DNA from: CALARM01 sp964431735 | Lineage (GTDB): Bacteria > Vulcanimicrobiota > SpSt-956 > JAKJGF01 | DNA: 35,965 nucleotides | Direction of reading: 5' to 3' | Assembly: GCA_964431735.1 (NCBI GenBank) | Contig: CAYSLJ010000070.1 | Span: 1-35,965 of the forward strand | In this document: positions 23,269 through 32,460 of the stretch, one piece after another | Layout of the letters: each line of letters begins with the position of its first letter | Numbering within the stretch: the first letter of the stretch is position 1 | Translations under genes and position numbers: made by a program | The notes under the pieces: model-generated | Databases searched by the model: none | What the model saw: the letters and a program-made list of their open reading frames with translations, nothing else | Told to the model about the DNA's origin: nothing

Positions 23269-25914
23269 CTCTCCTTTAACCTGTGCTTTATAATATGCTC
23301 CGGGAATAAAATATTTCCCGGCCACTTCCACTACTTTTTCAGATGTGACTTTCTTTATATTATCTACATATTGAAGAACATAATCCTTATTTACTCCGTA
23401 ACATGCCGCTTCTGCCAGGGCAGCAGTCCTTGCAAGGGTTGTCCTTTCCCCTGCCAGATGAATGCCTGTAATATAATTTTTCCCCTGAGTCAATTCTTCT
23501 TTCGAAGGTGGGGCTTCATAGAGTTTTTTAAATTCTTTCACAAGAAGCTCTTCCGTAAGAGCAGCAGTATCGGGCGATGTGGCAGCATAGGACATAAAAG
23601 TGCCGCCTTTACCGTAAAAATGATTGTATGTATGTATCACATAGGCAAGTCCCCTCTTGCCTCTTATTTCATTCCAGAACCTTCCTCCGTCACCTGTTGT
23701 AAGTCCCCTTATGACCTGTAACACAGGATAATCATCATGACCTGACGGAACAGTGGCATATCCTATGGCTGTAGAAGTCTGGCTTCGTTTCTTTGAAACA
23801 ATATGTTCCACAGGATTATAAACAGGTTTAATGACATAATCAGGTGTAATGGCCTTCTGCCCTGACGGCAGTCTTTCAAGAAGGTTCATTTCCTTCATTA
23901 TCTTATTTTCCGTAAGATCTCCTCCGAAAGCTACTATAAGATTTGAACCTTTAACCATCAGATCATGCCATTTAAGGAGATCCTGTCTTTGAATTTGTTT
24001 TATTACTTCTTCCATGCCTTCAGGCGGTAATCCGTAGGGATGTCCTCTGAACACTTCCTGTGAAAATAAAGACAGACATTGCTCTCTGGGACTGTCTTCT
24101 ATTCCCCTTATCCTGGCAAGAATCTTTCTTTTTTCAATTTCTATTTCTTCTGAAGGGAATGACGGATGAAGTAATATTTCCTGAAGTATCTGGAAAGATG
24201 TCCCGAAATTCCAGGAAGTGCCTTTCAATATAAAACCGAAATAATCATTCTTTATGACAGGTCTCACAGATACGCCCAGTGTCTCCAGTTTCCCGAGCAG
24301 TTCTCTACCGGTAAAATCATGAGAGCCTTTCAGCATTGCAGACTGCATAAGTGATGTTATGCCGCAATTTTGTATATCCTCCTGAGATTTTCCTCCTCTT
24401 AACAGCAATGCTGCAGTAAATATTGGAATACGCGAGTTTTCAAGAAGTAATATTTCCGGGCCGTTAGAGAGATTGAACTCCTTTATTTTATCAAGAGGCT
24501 TCCCTTCAGGAAATAAAAGAGTTAAACTTTTTCCTTCCAGAAGTACCTGTTCATCTGATTGATATGTTGTTTCTTCTGCAATCCGAAGAGCCTCTTTAAT
24601 TGATGGTATTAAATCTTCAGAATCTCTTTTCTCAAAAGAATCCTTTTCAGGAATAATAGTGCATACGGATATATTGTCAGGTCTGAGATATTCCTTTGCC
24701 CTTTTTAGTATTTCCTCCGAATTAAGGGCAAGTATGTCGTTAAGATATTTATCACAGTTCAGGAAAGAACCGGTTCTTGTTTCTACTATGCTCTTGAAGC
24801 CTACTTCCTGTCTTATATCATCATGGAGGAATAATATGTTATTCTGTATAATACTTCTGGCTCTCAATAGTTCCGGCTGTGTAACTCGATGGGATGCAAG
24901 AGCAAAAATTTCTGACATGACTGCTTTTTCCGCATCTTTTAACCGTTTCGTATCGGTTTTCATGAATATATTGAACATAGTATTTTCATCGAAATCAGAG
25001 GCACTGGCAATTATTTCATCTACGAGGCCTTTTTCTTCCCTTACCTTCAGATTAAGTCTGGAATTAAATCCCTGTCCCAGTATTATGGCAAGAAGTTCCA
25101 TTGCCCCGTTTTCTTCCTGAAGATATTTCGGGGAATGAAAACCGCACATCCAATAAACCTGTCCCACCTGGCGCCTCATTTCCATATATCTTATTTCATG
25201 CTGGGGAGGTTCTGCCGGGGAATAAGTGCCTGATAACTCTCTGTCAGGAAGAGGAGCAAAGGTCTGTCTCACTTCACGTTCCACTGTTTCATGATCGATA
25301 TCGCCTGCCACCACAAGAATATAATTTCTCGGTACATATCTTTCATAGAAATACTTATCTAAATCTTCGGGAGTAAGTTTATTTAGAATCTCTTCCGGCC
25401 CGAGTCTCCATCTTCTTCTGCGGTTAAACTTATAGGCAACGGAATAAAGTTTTTCTCTGAGCATGGCCTGAGGCATATCCATTTTACGTTTACTTTCCTG
25501 TTTTATAGCACCCATTTCACTCTTAAATACTTCGGGATGAAACACAGGTTTGCCGAAACCGTCACAGAGAATATCCATTGCCATCGAAAGATTCTGGGAA
25601 GGCACTGTAAGAAGATATTCCGTATAATCATAGCTTGTGCCTGCATCATACATGGCTCCCGCCATTCTTCTGTCTATGGAAAAAATCTCTTTTTCCGTTC
25701 TTTTTTCAGACGCATGCATCAGGTTATGTTCCACTACATGACTTATCCCTACCAGTTCGTCAGGTTCCCAGCAATAGCCTGTATTTGCATGGACTGATAC
25801 GATTACAACAGGAAAATTTCTGTTTATTATAGATATGACCTTCAGACCGTTTTCCAGGACGTAATATTTATAACTTTCAGGTAAATTATTATTCAATGTC
25901 AACATTCCTTTCAT
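23266..25914 (-). CDS. M16 family zinc metallopeptidase (pitrilysin/insulinase type)
   Basis: This 882-residue protein has the inverted zincin motif HVVEH (H59, E62, H63) and a third ligand E140 in AIKQE, as in insulysin/pitrilysin and processing peptidases. It comprises the usual two ~440-residue halves, and the second half lacks the motif and is structural. The enzyme degrades short peptides in a closed chamber. The ATG at 25914 lacks an SD. A TTG at 25896 lies nine bases after AAAGGA and is the more likely start, removing six residues. No signal peptide is evident. The stop codon lies within a GTGAGTG repeat. Confidence 0.92.
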   Translation of the reverse strand: MKGMLTLNNNLPESYKYYVLENGLKVISIINRNFPVVIVSVHANTGYCWEPDELVGISHVVEHNLMHASEKRTEKEIFSIDRRMAGAMYDAGTSYDYTEYLLTVPSQNLSMAMDILCDGFGKPVFHPEVFKSEMGAIKQESKRKMDMPQAMLREKLYSVAYKFNRRRRWRLGPEEILNKLTPEDLDKYFYERYVPRNYILVVAGDIDHETVEREVRQTFAPLPDRELSGTYSPAEPPQHEIRYMEMRRQVGQVYWMCGFHSPKYLQEENGAMELLAIILGQGFNSRLNLKVREEKGLVDEIIASASDFDENTMFNIFMKTDTKRLKDAEKAVMSEIFALASHRVTQPELLRARSIIQNNILFLHDDIRQEVGFKSIVETRTGSFLNCDKYLNDILALNSEEILKRAKEYLRPDNISVCTIIPEKDSFEKRDSEDLIPSIKEALRIAEETTYQSDEQVLLEGKSLTLLFPEGKPLDKIKEFNLSNGPEILLLENSRIPIFTAALLLRGGKSQEDIQNCGITSLMQSAMLKGSHDFTGRELLGKLETLGVSVRPVIKNDYFGFILKGTSWNFGTSFQILQEILLHPSFPSEEIEIEKRKILARIRGIEDSPREQCLSLFSQEVFRGHPYGLPPEGMEEVIKQIQRQDLLKWHDLMVKGSNLIVAFGGDLTENKIMKEMNLLERLPSGQKAITPDYVIKPVYNPVEHIVSKKRSQTSTAIGYATVPSGHDDYPVLQVIRGLTTGDGGRFWNEIRGKRGLAYVIHTYNHFYGKGGTFMSYAATSPDTAALTEELLVKEFKKLYEAPPSKEELTQGKNYITGIHLAGERTTLARTAALAEAACYGVNKDYVLQYVDNIKKVTSEKVVEVAGKYFIPGAYYKAQVKGE

Positions 25915-25950
25915 GTCAGCTATCAGCTTTCAGCTATCAGCAGTTGGCAG
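25915..25950. repeat. CAGCTAT-type heptad repeat upstream of the M16 gene
   Basis: TCAGCTA, TCAGCTT, TCAGCTA and TCAGCAG follow in 7-bp register on the plus strand. This is a third heptad consensus, unrelated in sequence to GTGA/CGTCACG but of the same unit length. It lies between the CheB stop and the M16 start. Confidence 0.75.
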
Positions 25951-25970
25951 AAAAGCTGAAAAGTGAAATG

Positions 25971-27005
25971 CTATTTTATTAATTTCATTATAATGGGCAC
26001 CATATCCCCGGGAGGAAGAATATATGTTGCACCTCCGAGTTTTATAGCTTCTCCCGGCATGCCATGAACGACAGAGCTTTCTTTATCCTGTGCTATGGTA
26101 ACAGCCCCTTTATCTCTCATCAGTTTTAATTCTGCAGATCCGTCTGTGCCCATACCTGTCAGGAGAATACCTATTGAAGAAGATCCGTAAACATGTGATA
26201 CGGATCTGAAAAGAGATGATACAGACGGACATATATGCTCACCTGTTACTGCTTTTCTGAGTCTTATTAAACCATTGGTACCGACTTCCATATGAAAATC
26301 ATCAGGAGCAAAATATATGTGTCCTCCTTCAGGTTTTATATCATGTGACGCAAGATGAACAGGGAGTTTTATATCGCTTTTCAACCATTCTACCATACCT
26401 TCTATAAATCCCCTGGCAATATGCTGGACAATAAACAGAGGTACATCTACGGGAGTAGAAAGACCCGATAATAAGGTACGCAGCGCGAAGGGGCCTCCTA
26501 TAGAAGAACCTATGGCAATTACCTTTATCTTACTGTTCTTAAATTTCAATGATGGCTCATCTTGATATACAGGTATTTCTTTTTCTCTTCTGTTCCACCT
26601 TTTTATAACCTTTATTTCTGACATTAATTTCAGGGTATTAATAAATTTTTTCTTCATTTCTTCAGTATTTTTAAGTTCTATAGAGGGTTTTTCCAGTATG
26701 CCCACTGCACCTGCTTCCATAGCTTTAAAAGTCATCTGTGCATCTTCAGGATTACAGTAGGAACTGACTATAACAACAGGAACAGGAGCGTTTTCCATAA
26801 TTTTTCTTGTCAGGTCGAAACCGTTTATACCGGGCATATTAATATCCATTGTTATTATATCAGGCTTTTTTCTTTGCAGAATATTAAGAGCCTCTGCTCC
26901 GTTCCCTGCTACACCGATTAACTGTATATCAGGATCGGAACTCAATATGTCAGATAAAATAAATCTTACTGTTTGAGAATCGTCAACTATGAGAACTTTT
27001 ATCAT
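25971..27005 (-). CDS. cheB: Chemotaxis response regulator protein-glutamate methylesterase (CheB)
   Basis: This is a 344-residue protein. The receiver domain is N-terminal, with D8/D9 acidic pocket, phosphoacceptor D54 (ITMDINMPG) and K106. A linker leads to the C-terminal methylesterase with catalytic S168 in GSSIGGP (166-172), H195 (IVQHIARG) and D288 (GMGTDGS). It removes methyl groups from, and deamidates, MCP glutamines when phosphorylated by CheA, resetting the receptor. SD AGAGGAAA precedes ATG 27005. It is the last gene of the chemosensory cluster and is separated from cheA by a composite repeat. Confidence 0.96.
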   Translation of the reverse strand: MIKVLIVDDSQTVRFILSDILSSDPDIQLIGVAGNGAEALNILQRKKPDIITMDINMPGINGFDLTRKIMENAPVPVVIVSSYCNPEDAQMTFKAMEAGAVGILEKPSIELKNTEEMKKKFINTLKLMSEIKVIKRWNRREKEIPVYQDEPSLKFKNSKIKVIAIGSSIGGPFALRTLLSGLSTPVDVPLFIVQHIARGFIEGMVEWLKSDIKLPVHLASHDIKPEGGHIYFAPDDFHMEVGTNGLIRLRKAVTGEHICPSVSSLFRSVSHVYGSSSIGILLTGMGTDGSAELKLMRDKGAVTIAQDKESSVVHGMPGEAIKLGGATYILPPGDMVPIIMKLIK

Positions 27006-27031
27006 ATGTTTTCCTCTGTATATAAATGAAT

Positions 27032-27161
27032 CGTAACGCGTAACGCGTAACGCGTGACGCGTGACGCGTGGATTCGTGATGCGTGATGCGTAATGCGTGA
27101 TGCGTGACGCGTGTCATTACCACTCACTACTCACTACTCACTACTCACTACTCACTACTCA
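27032..27161 (-). repeat. Composite heptad module between cheA and cheB
   Basis: Minus-strand order: GTGAGTA units (27160-27121, at least five), GTAATGACAC, GCATCAC/GCATTAC units (27108-27074), a short AATCCA spacer, then CGTCACG/CGTTACG units ending at 27032, 26 bases before cheB ATG. The cheA stop TGA (27159-27161) directly precedes the first GTAGTGA unit. The GC hairpin seen in other modules is absent. Confidence 0.92.
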
Positions 27162-29630
27162 AATTAACTTTTTTATAACATTTAACAGATTGCTCTGGTC
27201 GAAGGTACTTTTCACTATATAGGCACTTGCACCGACATCTATCCCTCTTTCTCTGTCTTCCTGTGAAGAAAGGGAAGTCAGCAGAATAACGGGAAGTTCC
27301 GAAAGTTTCTTATCGCTCCTTATTTTTTCTGTCAGTTGAAAACCATCCATTCTGGGCATTTCCACATCTGAAACAACGAGATGAAAATTTTCTTCTCTTA
27401 AAGCCCTGTAGGCATCAATACCGTCAACAGCCGTGTTAACATTATACCCTGAAGCTTCCAGAATATTTTTTACAAGTATCCTGGAAGTAATGGAATCATC
27501 TGCTACCAGAATTGATTTATTTTCTTCTTTTCTTTCTTCCGTAGCTTTTATCCTTCGTACATGAGTAATTTTTAAAGCAGATTTTATCAGATCAGATGTG
27601 TTTAAAATTGGAATTACTTTACCGGCAGTTGAAATAGTCGCACCTGAAATATTTCTCACACTGACCAGCTGTTTTCCCAGGCTTTTTACAAGGACTTCCT
27701 GTTCTGACACTATCTCATTTACACAGAAAGCAACGGTTTTGTCTCCCCTGTGAATAATTACAAGTGTAATAAGATCAGCGTTTTCTTCTATTCTCTGCGG
27801 TAATTCCAGTATATCCGGGAGATAAACAAGGGGAATAATTTTTTTATCTATTACCACAGTTTCTTTATTCTCAACTGTTTTTATATCACTCTTTTTTATT
27901 CTTAAAATCCTTTTTATATTTATGGCAGGTATGATAAATTCTCTTCCCGACACACGAACAAGAGAACCTCTGAATGTGGCAAGCGAGAGGGGAAGAACTA
28001 TTTTGAATGTTGTTCCTTTGTTCCGGCCGGTTTCAACTGTTATATTTCCACCCATTTTCTCAACAGTTTCTCTTACTATTGCCATACCCAGGCCTCTACC
28101 TGAAATATCCGTAATGATAGGACTTGATGAAATATCCGGTTGAAATATAAGTGAAACAATTTCATCTTCTGAAATTTTATCTGAAATAATACCTTTTTTT
28201 ATGGCTACTGATTTAATTCTTTCCACGTCGATTCCTCTGCCGTCATCTGATATTACGATACTTACTTTCCCCGTATCAAGCTGTAAAAGACTGATTTTTA
28301 TAGTACCTTTTTTATCTTTATTTTTTTTCTCCCTTTCCGAAGGAAGCTCAATACCATGATCAACGGAATTTCTCAGGAGATGAATAAGAGGGGTTTTCAT
28401 TTCTTCCAGTATACGCCTGTCTATTTCAATATCACTGCCTTCAATGAATAACTCCACTTCTTTATTCTGAACCTTTGAAATATCTCTTATCATTTTCGGA
28501 AAAGATAAGGTAATAGATGAAAAAGGCAGCATGAGAGTTTTTTTCATTTCTTCAAGAAGGGTATCTACAAGAAATGTAACTGAACGAGAATCCATAAGAG
28601 ATACTTTAAGAAGAGCGGAAATCTTATTTTCAAGTAAATTGATGTAGTTATTGTTAAATTCCAGAAATTCTAAAAGTCTGTTATCTAAAAAATTTTTTAT
28701 ATCTTTTTCATCTGTCATTCTGGAAAAAGTTTTTATATTGGGGGCAATCTTTTTTCTTTCTTTTTTCCAGAGAACTATCATATCTTTAATATCTTTCAAA
28801 TCGGAAGAACGCTGCCTTGCAGAGAGTTTCACAGAGAGCAATTCCTCTGCATGAAGCATAAGGTTATCCAGTTTTGTCGCAGATATTTTCACAGTTTCAG
28901 AAGAAGTTTTACCTTTAATGACTGTTTCCATGTCTTTTGTAACAGATTCGACTTTATGGTTTTCTTCCCGGACATCTTTTAGTTCTTTAAAAGATTCCAC
29001 TCTGTCTGTAGAAGGAATCTCTTTTAAAGGTTCTTTAAATGATTCCACTCTGTCTGGAGCAGGAATCTCTTTTAAAGATTCTTTAAAAGATTCCACTCTG
29101 TCTGCATCAAAAATCTCTTTTAAAGGTTCTTTAAATGATTCCGCTCTGTCTGCATCAAAAATCTCTTTTAAAGGTTCTTTAAATGATTCCGCTCTGTCTG
29201 GAGCTATTTTTTCCGTCAAAACATCACGTTTTTTCACTGTTTCTCCTGTTTTTAACAATTCAAGTTCCTGAATTATCCCTGAAATATCTTCCCCTTCGGA
29301 AGAAGCAAGAAGTTTTCCCATAATATCAACAGCTTTATGAAATATATCAAACATCTCACTGTGCAAAGCAAGCATATTTTTTTTCAGGAGAGAAAAAATA
29401 TTTTCCATAGAATGGCAGAGAGTTTCTATGGAAGTCAGATTAACAGCTCTGGCAGCGCCTTTCAGGCTGTGAGCTTCTCTGTATATTGTTTCCAGAATTA
29501 TCTTTTGCTTTTCTTCCGACCCTTCTTTTTCCAGTTCCAGAAGTGATGAAGACATAACATTAATTCTTTCTTCTCCTTCTGATTTAAAGGCAGAAAGAAG
29601 CATCTGAAGAAATTCATCATTCATATCCAT
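27159..29630 (-). CDS. Hybrid chemosensory histidine kinase CheA with C-terminal receiver (WspE/FrzE-like)
   Basis: This is an 823-residue protein. The N-terminal Hpt has the phosphorylatable H54 (REAHSLKGAAR). Residues ~144-216 are a run of five 16-residue repeats (DRxESFKExLKEI). The HATPase has N-box HLLRNSVDHGIE (417-428), G1 DDGRGID (462-468) and G2 GRGLGMAIV (511-519). A CheW-like regulatory domain follows (~545-680), then a receiver (705-820) with D711/D712, phosphoacceptor D755 and K807. The fused receiver replaces a separate CheY, as in Wsp and Frz systems. No standalone CheY is in the cluster. Confidence 0.95.
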   Translation of the reverse strand: MDMNDEFLQMLLSAFKSEGEERINVMSSSLLELEKEGSEEKQKIILETIYREAHSLKGAARAVNLTSIETLCHSMENIFSLLKKNMLALHSEMFDIFHKAVDIMGKLLASSEGEDISGIIQELELLKTGETVKKRDVLTEKIAPDRAESFKEPLKEIFDADRAESFKEPLKEIFDADRVESFKESLKEIPAPDRVESFKEPLKEIPSTDRVESFKELKDVREENHKVESVTKDMETVIKGKTSSETVKISATKLDNLMLHAEELLSVKLSARQRSSDLKDIKDMIVLWKKERKKIAPNIKTFSRMTDEKDIKNFLDNRLLEFLEFNNNYINLLENKISALLKVSLMDSRSVTFLVDTLLEEMKKTLMLPFSSITLSFPKMIRDISKVQNKEVELFIEGSDIEIDRRILEEMKTPLIHLLRNSVDHGIELPSEREKKNKDKKGTIKISLLQLDTGKVSIVISDDGRGIDVERIKSVAIKKGIISDKISEDEIVSLIFQPDISSSPIITDISGRGLGMAIVRETVEKMGGNITVETGRNKGTTFKIVLPLSLATFRGSLVRVSGREFIIPAINIKRILRIKKSDIKTVENKETVVIDKKIIPLVYLPDILELPQRIEENADLITLVIIHRGDKTVAFCVNEIVSEQEVLVKSLGKQLVSVRNISGATISTAGKVIPILNTSDLIKSALKITHVRRIKATEERKEENKSILVADDSITSRILVKNILEASGYNVNTAVDGIDAYRALREENFHLVVSDVEMPRMDGFQLTEKIRSDKKLSELPVILLTSLSSQEDRERGIDVGASAYIVKSTFDQSNLLNVIKKLI
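28983..29201 (-). repeat. 48-bp tandem repeat within cheA
   Basis: Four and a half copies of a 48-bp unit encode DRxESFKExLKEIxx between Hpt and the dimerisation domain. Copies differ by a few bases. All indels would be in multiples of 16 codons, so the frame is kept when copy number changes. Confidence 0.88.
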
Positions 29631-29710
29631 AGTCAGTACATCCTTACTATAATTTCATAACAGCCGATGTATATTTACCGTGGTGAACATAAATACTATA
29701 TACATGCTCT

Positions 29711-29785
29711 CGTGATGCGTAACGCGTAACGCGTGACGGGTGGTTTTCGTGATGCGTGATGCGTAAAGCGTAATGTGTGATGGGC
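29711..29785 (-). repeat. Degenerate heptad array between the MCP and cheA genes
   Basis: Minus-strand order: CGTGACAC/CGTAAGG remnant, GCATCAC/GCATTAC units, AACCACC spacer, then CGTCACG/CGTTACG units ending at 29711, 80 bases before cheA. Several units are mutated, so this copy looks older than the others. Confidence 0.85.
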
Positions 29786-29831
29786 AATATAAACCCCTTA
29801 CGTGTCACGATAAACCATGAAATATACTAAT

Positions 29832-31865
29832 CTACAGTTTGTAAATTTTTATAAGATCCTTTAATTTTCCCCATAATTCTCCTATAGATTTCGTTGCATC
29901 TTCAAGCTGTCTTGCACTTTCTACATTCTGCATGCTTGCCTCTTTGATATTTTTCATTGCCATATTGACCTGTTCTATACCTGCCAGTTGCTGGTGACTT
30001 GACGCTTCAATCTGTATTGAACTCTGTGCTGCTTCCAGGACACTGTTTGAAAGGGTCACAATAGCTTCTCCTGCCCGGGAAGATTGTTTTACTCCCAGTT
30101 CCACTGCTTTGATTCCATGTTCTGCAGCCATTACCGCTGCAGTTGTAGCTTTCTGTATATCATTTAAAATATGTCTTATCTGTCCTGTTGCCTCTTTTGA
30201 CTGTTCTGCAAGGCTTCTTACTTCCTGTGCCACGACTGAAAAACCTTTCCCTGCTTCTCCTGCCTTTACCGCTTCTATAGCCGCATTGACTGCAAGGATA
30301 TTCGACTGTTCTGCAAGATCATTTACAGTAGCTATTATTTCTCCTATGGACTGGCCCTGTTCGCTGAGTTTTACGATAGTTTCCGCAATGGATTCCATAT
30401 GTTCTTTTATCTTTTTTATCTCTTCTATTGTATCTTCTGTAGATTTTTTTCCCTGCTGTGATATAGCTGCTGTTTTCTGGGCACCTGCAGATAATTGTTT
30501 TGCTTTCTGGCTGGAAAGTTCTGAAGTCTGTCTCAGTTCTTCTATAGTTGCAGTTGTTTCACTGACAGATGCAGCTGTTTCCGTGGCAGTGCTTGAAAGT
30601 TCCGCTGTAGCAGCAGATATTTGACTGACTGCTACAGAGAGTACAGTCGTTCCTTCAAGTATTTGCTCTATCTGTTTCCTGAAGAGTTCTACCATGGAAG
30701 CAAATTCATGTTCTAAAACACCAATTTCATCCTGTCTTTTACCCGACTTTATATGAACAGTGAGATCTCCTTTACCGAATTTTGTTATTTCACCGGCTAC
30801 TTCTTTTACCGGATCTGAGATATTTTTTGCTATATAATAAACCAGCAGTATAATCAGAATAATTAATACAATTGCGATTTTAACTATATTCAGTTCAAGT
30901 TCTCTTACAGGTTCAAGCGTTTCTTTCATAGTTATTTCCGAAACTATCATCCAGTCGAAATCTATGCCGAACTGTTCATTTAATCCCAGTTTCTGGAAGG
31001 AAGTAAGCACGTCCTCACCATGAGAATTTCTTACTATTTCCAGCCCTTCTTTAAGGTCAAATACATTTTTTTTCTCCAGTCCTTCATTCTTTACTTTCAT
31101 CACTGTAATTCCTGTGTCCAATCGTGTATTGGAACGTTTCAGATAATCAGAACCCATAAAATATGTAACTTCTGTATTCCCCATACCTTCCCTGGATTGA
31201 AGCAAAGAGTTTATCTCGTCAGGAGTCAATCTTATTGCTATTACACCATAGATTTCATTATTTTCCTTAAAGGCGGGCAAGCCAAGAAACAATGACATCT
31301 CACCGGCAGGTTCATAATAGCTGTAATCTATCATAACAAGTTTTTTATCTTCCATTACTTTTTCCCAGAGCTTTCCGAGGCCGCTGTCTTTATAAGGGCC
31401 TGTTTTTAAATTTGTCCCCAGATCTTTTCCCCTGGATGATGAATAAAGAACATGACCATGAGAAGCACATATGAAATACATATCCTTCAGTTTATATACT
31501 TCTACGAATTTTCTAAAATAATAATCAATTTTAGTATAAACCTCTTCATATGCGGGGATACCGGTCTTTAAATTCCCATCGGCATTGACTTCTCCGTATG
31601 TATGATAGACTTTAAGAGGTTCATAGGCTTTTCGAAAATTTCTGTCTGATCTTATTATCAAAACATCTACTATACTATTCAAATATGATTTTACCTGTTT
31701 TCTCTTCATTTCCATATTGGCTTTAAGTTTATTCGATGATGTTTTCTCCAGAACTGCTCTGCCCGTCCTGTAAGTCGTATAACCGATACAGACTACAGTC
31801 AGTAATGACACAGTAAGAAACAATATCATTAATCTGGCCATAAGGCTTCTCTGAATAAAATTCAT
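29832..31865 (-). CDS. Methyl-accepting chemotaxis protein (transmembrane, dCache-like sensor)
   Basis: This 677-residue receptor has TM1 at ~10-30, a ~290-residue periplasmic double-Cache-like sensor (YFICASHGHVLYSSSRGKDLG in the membrane-distal part) and TM2 at ~327-346. A HAMP domain (~347-400) precedes the MA signalling domain, with hairpin tip EAVKAGEAGKGFSVVAQEVR (531-550). There is no C-terminal NWETF-type tether, so CheR is recruited another way, which fits the TPR-bearing CheR next door. The ligand is unknown. SD GGAGGGG precedes ATG 31865, 31 bp from the upstream cheW. Confidence 0.95.
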   Translation of the reverse strand: MNFIQRSLMARLMILFLTVSLLTVVCIGYTTYRTGRAVLEKTSSNKLKANMEMKRKQVKSYLNSIVDVLIIRSDRNFRKAYEPLKVYHTYGEVNADGNLKTGIPAYEEVYTKIDYYFRKFVEVYKLKDMYFICASHGHVLYSSSRGKDLGTNLKTGPYKDSGLGKLWEKVMEDKKLVMIDYSYYEPAGEMSLFLGLPAFKENNEIYGVIAIRLTPDEINSLLQSREGMGNTEVTYFMGSDYLKRSNTRLDTGITVMKVKNEGLEKKNVFDLKEGLEIVRNSHGEDVLTSFQKLGLNEQFGIDFDWMIVSEITMKETLEPVRELELNIVKIAIVLIILIILLVYYIAKNISDPVKEVAGEITKFGKGDLTVHIKSGKRQDEIGVLEHEFASMVELFRKQIEQILEGTTVLSVAVSQISAATAELSSTATETAASVSETTATIEELRQTSELSSQKAKQLSAGAQKTAAISQQGKKSTEDTIEEIKKIKEHMESIAETIVKLSEQGQSIGEIIATVNDLAEQSNILAVNAAIEAVKAGEAGKGFSVVAQEVRSLAEQSKEATGQIRHILNDIQKATTAAVMAAEHGIKAVELGVKQSSRAGEAIVTLSNSVLEAAQSSIQIEASSHQQLAGIEQVNMAMKNIKEASMQNVESARQLEDATKSIGELWGKLKDLIKIYKL

Positions 31866-31896
31866 TGTCTTTCCCCTCCATATTTTTAAAATATAT

Positions 31897-32448
31897 TTAT
31901 TCTATTTCTTCGGAAACTATAAGTTTTTTATCGGAAAGTATTTTTTCGCCGTCAAGTATTACTAAAGGTCCTTCTGCAATACCTTTTAAATATTCTGTTC
32001 CTATGTCAGTCAGGCCCGGAAATAAGGCCTGCAAACTGTTAATATCGATCCCGGCCATACCTGTTATAGAATCCGCCAGAATTCCGACTTCCATATCATC
32101 TGTTTCCAGAATTATAACCTTATTCAATTCTGTTATACCACTTTCAGGAAGATTGAAGAACTTTTTTATATCTATTACCGACACTATCCGGTGGCGAACA
32201 TTTATAACACCTGCCACAAAAGACGGTGTACACGGTATGGGTGTAAGGTCTTTCAACGGGAAAATCTCTCTTACATATATGGCTTCAATGCCATATCTTT
32301 CGCCGGCAAGCATGAACTCCACTATTTGAGATACTTCTTTCCTATTTTCTTCAGCAGAAATTTCTCCGGCAAGTATTCTGGCTCTCTTTATCAAAATATT
32401 CTTTTTTTCTTCTTCCGTCAGAGCGTCTGCCTTCCATGTCTCTTTCAT
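31897..32448 (-). CDS. CheW-like adaptor (WspD/FrzB-like)
   Basis: This is a 183-residue protein. A charged helical N-terminal extension (EEKKNILIKRARILAGEIS) precedes the CheW fold (residues ~40-178). The fold includes IVEFMLAGERYGIEAIYVREI, PCTPSFVAGVINVRHRIVSVIDIKKF and the final strand LVILDGEKIL. CheW couples receptors to CheA. Its SD AAAGGAG overlaps the end of cheR. Two CheW genes in one cluster is a feature shared with Wsp. Confidence 0.93.
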   Translation of the reverse strand: MKETWKADALTEEEKKNILIKRARILAGEISAEENRKEVSQIVEFMLAGERYGIEAIYVREIFPLKDLTPIPCTPSFVAGVINVRHRIVSVIDIKKFFNLPESGITELNKVIILETDDMEVGILADSITGMAGIDINSLQALFPGLTDIGTEYLKGIAEGPLVILDGEKILSDKKLIVSEEIE

Positions 32449-32460
32449 AGAATTACTCCT

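Noticed and set aside
28918..29271. Plus-strand serine-rich repeat protein
   Set aside because: It is the antisense reading of the cheA 48-bp minisatellite.
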